This document shows positions 59,746-64,000 of a stretch of DNA of 64,000 nt, piece by piece (within the stretch, counting starts at the first letter, position 1; the number at the start of each line of letters is the position of its first letter). The position numbers and the translations under genes are program-made. The DNA is taken from contig JBGPCQ010000002.1 in assembly GCA_041481895.1 (NCBI GenBank), positions 1 to 64,000 of the forward strand, written 5' to 3'. Under the pieces are notes generated by a model. It saw nothing but the letters and a program-made list of their open reading frames with translations. It did no database searches and was not told where the DNA came from. This DNA is from JAMPXD01 sp041481895. Lineage in GTDB: Bacteria; Desulfobacterota; Desulfuromonadia; Geobacterales; Geobacteraceae.

Positions 59746-62700
59746 TTACATATTTCTTCTATACTTCCCCCCCACCTCATACAGCGCATGGCTGATCTGT
59801 CCCAAGGATGCATAGTTGACCGTCTTCATCAGTTCGGCAAAGATGTTGCCGCCAGCAACAGCAACGTCCTGGAGGCGTTGCAGCGCCAGGGGAGCCTTGT
59901 CCCGGTTGCGTTCCTGGAAAGCGCGCAGGTTCCGGATCTGTTGCTCCTTTTCCTCCCCGGTGGCCCGGGCCAGCTCCCCCGGCACGTTGAAGCCCTCTTC
60001 GTCAGCGCGGGGGTTCAGGAAGGTATTGACGCCGATGATGGGAAGTTCGCCGCTATGTTTCTTCTGCTCATAGAGCATGGATTCGTCCTGGATTTTGGAG
60101 CGCTGGTACTGGGTCTCCATGGCGCCAAGCACCCCCCCTCGCTGGTCGATCCGTTCAAACTCACACATGACCGCCTCTTCCACCAGGTCGGTCAGCTCCT
60201 CGATAATGAAGGAGCCCTGGAGCGGGTTCTCGTTCCGGGCCAGTCCGAATTCCCGGGTGATGATCATCTGGATGGCCATGGCGCGGCGCACCGACTCCTC
60301 GGTGGGGGTGGTGACCGCCTCGTTGTAGGCATTGGTATGCAGGGAGTTGCAGTTGTCGTAGATTGCCATCAGCGCCTGGAGGGTGGTACGGATATCGTTG
60401 AAGTCCATCTCTTGGGCATGGAGAGAGCGTCCGGAGGTCTGGATATGGTACTTGAGTTTCTGACTCCGATCATTGGCACCGTACTTGTCGCGCATGACCA
60501 CCGCCCAGATCCGCCGCGCCACCCGACCGATGACCGTGTACTCCGGATCGAGGCCGTTCGAAAAGAAATAGGAGAGGTTGGCGGCAAAGTCGTCGATGTG
60601 CATCCCCCGTGAGAGGTAGTACTCCACGAAGGTGAAGCCGTTGGACAGGGTAAACGCCAGCTGGCTGATCGGATTGGCCCCCGCTTCGGCGATGTGGTAG
60701 CCGCTGATGGACACCGAGTAATAGTTGCGGATTTTCTGCTCGATGAAGTACTGCTGGATATCCCCCATCATCTTCAGGGCGAATTCGGTGGAGAAGATGC
60801 AGGTGTTCTGTCCCTGGTCCTCCTTGAGGATGTCAGCCTGGACCGTGCCGCGGACAGTCTGCAGGGTGCAGGAACGAATTTCCTCATACTCGGCGCTGTT
60901 CGGCTCCCGTCCTTTCCCGGCCCTGAACCGGTCTACCTGCTGGTCGACGGCGGCATTGAAGAAAAATGCCAGCATCATCGGGGCCGGGCCGTTAATGGTG
61001 ATTGAGACGCTGGTGTTGGGGGCACAGAGGTCGAACCCGGCAAAGAGTTTTTTCATATCGTCCACGGTGCAGATGCTGACCCCGCTCTCTCCCACCTTGC
61101 CGTAGATGTCGGGGGGATAGTCCGGATCCTCGCCGTAGAGCGTGACACTGTCAAAAGCTGTGGAGAGGCGCTTGGCGTCATCGTCCTTGCAGAGGTAGTG
61201 AAAGCGGCGATTGGTCCGCTCCGGGGTCCCTTCGCCGGCAAACTGGCGCTTGGGGTCCTCTTCTGCCCGCTTGAAGGAGAAAACACCGGCGGTGAAGGGG
61301 AAATGGCCCGGCGCGTTCTCAAACATGGCCCAGCGCAGGATCTCGCCCCAATCGGCGAAGTCGGGGAGACAGACCTTGGGGATGCGGGTGCCGGAGAGAG
61401 TGGTGGTAGAGAGGTCGCTGCGGATTTCCCTGTCCCGCACCCTGGTCACCAGCTGATCGCGGCGATAGGTCTCCTTGAGCTCTGGCCATTCTTTGAGAAT
61501 TTTTCTTGGCTCCTCGTGAATCTTGGCTTCAAAAATGGTGATCTGCCTGGTCAGCTCTTCCGCCGCGGGACCCTCGCCCAGGACCTCCCGTGCGCCGGTC
61601 AGCTGAAAGAGGCGACGGGCAACACCTACCTGCTCTTTGACCTGCTGGCGGTAATTCCGCACGCAATGTACGATCTCTCCCAGGTAGTGGAACCGCTCGG
61701 GGGGAATGATGTATTTTTTCAGGCTTTCCCGATCGGTAATAGCAAGGGCCGACTGCCAGCCGAGCCCCTTTTTGGTGTTGAGGACATCGAGCAGCGCCCG
61801 GTAGAGGACATTGGTGCCGGGATCGTTGAACTGTGCAGCGATAGTACCGAACACCGGCAGTTGCTCATCGGCCGTCTCGAACAGATTGCGGTTGCGCCGG
61901 TACTGCTTGCGGACGTTTCTGAGAGCATCCTCGGCCCCCTTCCGCTCGAACTTGTTGATAGCGACCAGATCGGCAAAATCCAGCATGTCGATCTTCTCCA
62001 GCTGGGTGGGGGCACCGAACTCGCAGGTCATCACATAGAGGGAAACGTCACAGATCCCCACCACCCCCGCATTGCCCTGGCCGATGCCGCTGGTTTCCAC
62101 GATTACCAGGTCGAAACCGGCCGCCTGTACCACGTCGATAGCGTCCTGGATAGCTGCGGAAAGCTCGGTGCGGGAGTCGCGGGTGGCGAGCGACCGCATG
62201 TAGATGCGACTGGTGTTGATGGCGTTCATCCTGATCCGGTCACCCAGAAGCGCCCCGCCGGTCCGTTGCCGGGAGGGGTCGACCGCCAGGATGGCGACGC
62301 TTTTGTCCGGGAAATCGCGGACAAACCGGAGCACCAGTTCGTCGGTGAGAGAGCTCTTGCCGGCGCCGCCGGTCCCGGTCACCCCGACTACCGGCGCTTC
62401 CCGTACCATGGAACGGATCGTCTCCCGCACCGTGCCGTAACCGGAGGAGTGGTCGTGGACCGCCTGCTCGGCCAGGGTTATGAGGGTGTTGACCGCCCGG
62501 ATATCCTGTCCCTTGAGCCGACCAATCTCTTCAGCTATGTCCCGCTCAACCGTAAAGTCGCACTCCTTGAGCATCAGGTTGATCATCCCCTGCAGCCCCA
62601 TCCGGCGACCGTCTTCCGGTGAAAAAATCTTGCTGATACCATACTCCTCCAGTTCCTTGATTTCTTCCGGGACTATAACGCCGCCGCCACCGCCGAAGAC

Positions 62701-62994
62701 CCGGATATGGCCGGCACCCTGTTCCTGAAGCTGGTCACGGATGTACTTGAAGAACTCCAGATGCCCTCCCTGGTAGCAGCTGACGGCAATACCCTGGGCA
62801 TCCTCCTGAATAGCGGCAGTGACTATTTCGGCTACCGAGCGGTTATGCCCCAGGTGAATCACTTCCGCACCCGACCCCTGCAGGAGCCGCCGAATCATGT
62901 TGGTGGCTGCATCGTGGCCATCGAACAGGCTCGTGGCCGTCACGAAGCGGACCTTGTGCGTGGTTTTGTAAACTTCCGGCATGGCGGTATGCAT
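59746..62994 (-). CDS. icmF: Fused isobutyryl-CoA mutase
   Basis: A 1082-residue protein, the usual IcmF length, starting at MHTAMPEVY (GGAGGAG 7 bp upstream). In order: B12-binding domain (LFDGHDAATNMI, residues ~10-140); MeaI-type G-protein chaperone with P-loop GVTGTGGAGKSSL (~204-216) and NKFERKGAEDA; then the mutase barrel. At the two positions that separate the families it has Phe (AGVFSFKR, Tyr in methylmalonyl-CoA mutase) and Gln (DQGQNTCIF, Arg in methylmalonyl-CoA mutase). That marks isobutyryl/butyryl-CoA specificity. It needs adenosylcobalamin. Confidence 0.95.
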   Translation of the reverse strand: MHTAMPEVYKTTHKVRFVTATSLFDGHDAATNMIRRLLQGSGAEVIHLGHNRSVAEIVTAAIQEDAQGIAVSCYQGGHLEFFKYIRDQLQEQGAGHIRVFGGGGGVIVPEEIKELEEYGISKIFSPEDGRRMGLQGMINLMLKECDFTVERDIAEEIGRLKGQDIRAVNTLITLAEQAVHDHSSGYGTVRETIRSMVREAPVVGVTGTGGAGKSSLTDELVLRFVRDFPDKSVAILAVDPSRQRTGGALLGDRIRMNAINTSRIYMRSLATRDSRTELSAAIQDAIDVVQAAGFDLVIVETSGIGQGNAGVVGICDVSLYVMTCEFGAPTQLEKIDMLDFADLVAINKFERKGAEDALRNVRKQYRRNRNLFETADEQLPVFGTIAAQFNDPGTNVLYRALLDVLNTKKGLGWQSALAITDRESLKKYIIPPERFHYLGEIVHCVRNYRQQVKEQVGVARRLFQLTGAREVLGEGPAAEELTRQITIFEAKIHEEPRKILKEWPELKETYRRDQLVTRVRDREIRSDLSTTTLSGTRIPKVCLPDFADWGEILRWAMFENAPGHFPFTAGVFSFKRAEEDPKRQFAGEGTPERTNRRFHYLCKDDDAKRLSTAFDSVTLYGEDPDYPPDIYGKVGESGVSICTVDDMKKLFAGFDLCAPNTSVSITINGPAPMMLAFFFNAAVDQQVDRFRAGKGREPNSAEYEEIRSCTLQTVRGTVQADILKEDQGQNTCIFSTEFALKMMGDIQQYFIEQKIRNYYSVSISGYHIAEAGANPISQLAFTLSNGFTFVEYYLSRGMHIDDFAANLSYFFSNGLDPEYTVIGRVARRIWAVVMRDKYGANDRSQKLKYHIQTSGRSLHAQEMDFNDIRTTLQALMAIYDNCNSLHTNAYNEAVTTPTEESVRRAMAIQMIITREFGLARNENPLQGSFIIEELTDLVEEAVMCEFERIDQRGGVLGAMETQYQRSKIQDESMLYEQKKHSGELPIIGVNTFLNPRADEEGFNVPGELARATGEEKEQQIRNLRAFQERNRDKAPLALQRLQDVAVAGGNIFAELMKTVNYASLGQISHALYEVGGKYRRNM

Positions 62995-63093
62995 GGTTGT
63001 TCTCCTCCGGAAAGGAACGAAATATTTTCCCGATCTCGAAAAATCTATTCGTCCCTGTGGATTGTGAGATTCAAAGGAAAGATGCATATCTCA

Positions 63094-63214
63094 TGAAACG
63101 TCGATTTTTCGTTCCGGCAAGGCTGTCAAGAGATCACTTGTGCGGCGTAGCAGCGCTACGCCGCACAAGTGATCTCGAAGACTTACGCCGCCGGGGCGGA
63201 AAAGCGGCGTTTCA
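63094..63214 (+). repeat. Dispersed palindromic element, copy 6
   Basis: Outer arms TGAAACG and CGTTTCA. The centre is a perfect 20-bp stem, GATCACTTGTGCGGCGTAGC with loop AGC and its exact complement. The right end overlaps the stop codon of the gene ending at 63212. Confidence 0.9.
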
Positions 63215-63754
63215 CAGCGTGAATTCCCAGGCGCACCAGTATTCATCCGGATGCCCATCCGGCGGGCAGGCGATGCAGTTCGTCCTGATGCGAGGGTCAA
63301 TGGTCTTTGCAAATTCCGCGTACTCTACGACTCCCACCGTCTTGCAGGGGAAATCGGGAAGCCCCCGCCGTTTTCGGGCAGACTGCACCCGGCAGTCGAG
63401 CATGCGGAACACCACCCGGCGGTCGCTCTGCTCGTTCACTTCCTGCAGGTTCAAACGGGCATAGAGCCGGTGCTTGAGGCACTCCACCAGCGCAGGGATC
63501 CCTCCCCCCGGCTTAAGGCCGAGCCGCTCCATGATCCGCTTAGCCTCGATCACCGTGAACTGGCGCCATGCCTCCCGGTCGGCATCGATGGCCTCCTCCA
63601 TGCCATGTTTCTGTTCCACCGCCTGGAACCAGAGTCCGTCATGGGCCAGCCAGTTCTTGGCGTCATCGATGATGATCCTGATGAGTTGTTCCTTGCTCAT
63701 CTCTTCGAAAATGCGAACCCCCTCATCCCCGACTGCCGTCGCTTCCTGCGCCAT
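63212..63754 (-). CDS. DUF6125-like cytosolic protein
   Basis: A 180-residue soluble protein: MSKEQLIRIIIDDAKNWLAHD, DGLWFQAVEQKHG in the first half; the second half holds four conserved-looking Cys (MLDCRVQ, DFPCKTVG, TNCIACPPDGHPD), like a metal or cluster site. Similar proteins accompany branched-chain acid degradation genes in related bacteria, from memory. CTGGAGGGAG precedes the ATG. It is upstream of icmF on the same strand. Function unknown. Confidence 0.75.
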   Translation of the reverse strand: MAQEATAVGDEGVRIFEEMSKEQLIRIIIDDAKNWLAHDGLWFQAVEQKHGMEEAIDADREAWRQFTVIEAKRIMERLGLKPGGGIPALVECLKHRLYARLNLQEVNEQSDRRVVFRMLDCRVQSARKRRGLPDFPCKTVGVVEYAEFAKTIDPRIRTNCIACPPDGHPDEYWCAWEFTL

Positions 63755-64000
63755 AGCTCCCTCCAGCTTTCAATGGTTTCCCTTTACGTACACTGGCTCG
63801 CAAATGGTTTTTTCTGCCCCTGCGGCGTCCCGCAGGAGCAGAAAAATCGGCAACTACTGTTCATGGCAGAAAAACTAATCACTTTCACTTCTGACATCCT
63901 GTGAAGCTTCCTTTGTTTTTCTTAGTGCTCTTAGTATCTTAGTGGTGTAATCACGCTATCAGGATCAATGATCTGATGCCTTTGAAATACCGAGACCGGT
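63755..64000. other. Window end, inverted repeat, no gene
   Basis: A long stem at 63809-63846 (TTTTTCTGC-CCTGCGG and its complement) has T at the 5' side and A at the 3' side on both strands, so it is not a normal terminator. The last 80 bp include CTTAGTGCTCTTAGTATC-like text resembling the CACCACGG family only loosely. Confidence 0.4.

Noticed and set aside
61198..62622. 474-codon plus-strand open frame opposite icmF
   Set aside because: It is antisense to a strongly supported gene and arises from the GC-rich third-position bias; the same holds for long antisense frames over dinB, the EMO-type gene and the 47-kb dehydrogenase.
63809..63846. Long inverted repeat as a terminator
   Set aside because: The T run is on the 5' side and the A run on the 3' side in both directions, which is wrong for intrinsic termination.
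63915..63945. Third copy of the CACCACGG inverted-end element
   Set aside because: Only a loose resemblance (CTTAGTATCTTAGTGGTG), and the possible partner end would be outside the window.

Overview
The window most resembles a Geobacter/Geotalea-type member of the Desulfuromonadota. The evidence is indirect: dense two-component and c-di-GMP signalling; an ETF plus membrane FeS 'EMO-type' electron route; a fused isobutyryl-CoA mutase; a metV-metF pair; a selenocysteine tRNA; and a lexA promoter carrying a site close to the Geobacter-type LexA motif (GGTT-N2-C-N4-G-N3-ACC). I could not search databases, so the genus is an inference.

Layout. 1-5.4 kb (mostly minus strand): type III polyketide synthase (cut by the window edge), B12 radical SAM enzyme, methyltransferase, FAD hydroxylase and YceI, resembling a phenolic-lipid/quinone cluster. 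5.8-16.3 kb (plus): a signalling island with an orphan substrate-binding lipoprotein, three histidine kinases, stand-alone receivers, a GGDEF protein and an HD-GYP protein. 16.4-21.9 kb (plus): yggT, DivIVA-like, yggU, CBS, fmdB, then folD-metV-metF-galU. 22-26 kb: TonB-like protein, and the metal-ion transporter families GDT1, TerC and CNNM/CorC. 26.1-34.2 kb: lexA, PAP2 genes, tRNA-Sec, a radical SAM gene, Sel1 lipoprotein, and a run of Cys-rich microproteins behind repeated GTAAAC palindromes. 34.3-44.7 kb: penicillin-binding protein 1A, small oxidoreductases, dinB, a UGA-containing CoA-disulfide-reductase-like flavoprotein, a third PAP2 protein, and a receiver-PilZ gene whose promoter carries the same GTAAAC array. 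44.8-63.8 kb (all minus): a fatty/branched acyl-CoA degradation island with CoA-transferase (gctAB), two acyl-CoA dehydrogenases, EtfAB, EMO-type oxidoreductase, crotonase, hydroxyacyl-CoA dehydrogenase, thiolase, M24 peptidase, double hotdog thioesterase and IcmF.

How the genes fit together. IcmF would turn isobutyryl-CoA into butyryl-CoA. The dehydrogenase, hydratase, second dehydrogenase and thiolase would then yield two acetyl-CoA, with electrons passing through ETF and the membrane FeS protein to the quinone pool.

Most notable signals. (1) An in-frame UGA exactly at the redox-active cysteine position of a CoA-disulfide reductase homologue, followed by a plausible SECIS hairpin, in the same window as tRNA-Sec. 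(2) A dispersed palindromic element of about 120 bp in six copies, five of them abutting 3' ends of genes in one orientation, with compensatory base changes in its stems. (3) Two distant promoters sharing the same three-operator GTAAAC architecture, one before Cys-rich microproteins and one before a receiver-PilZ gene.
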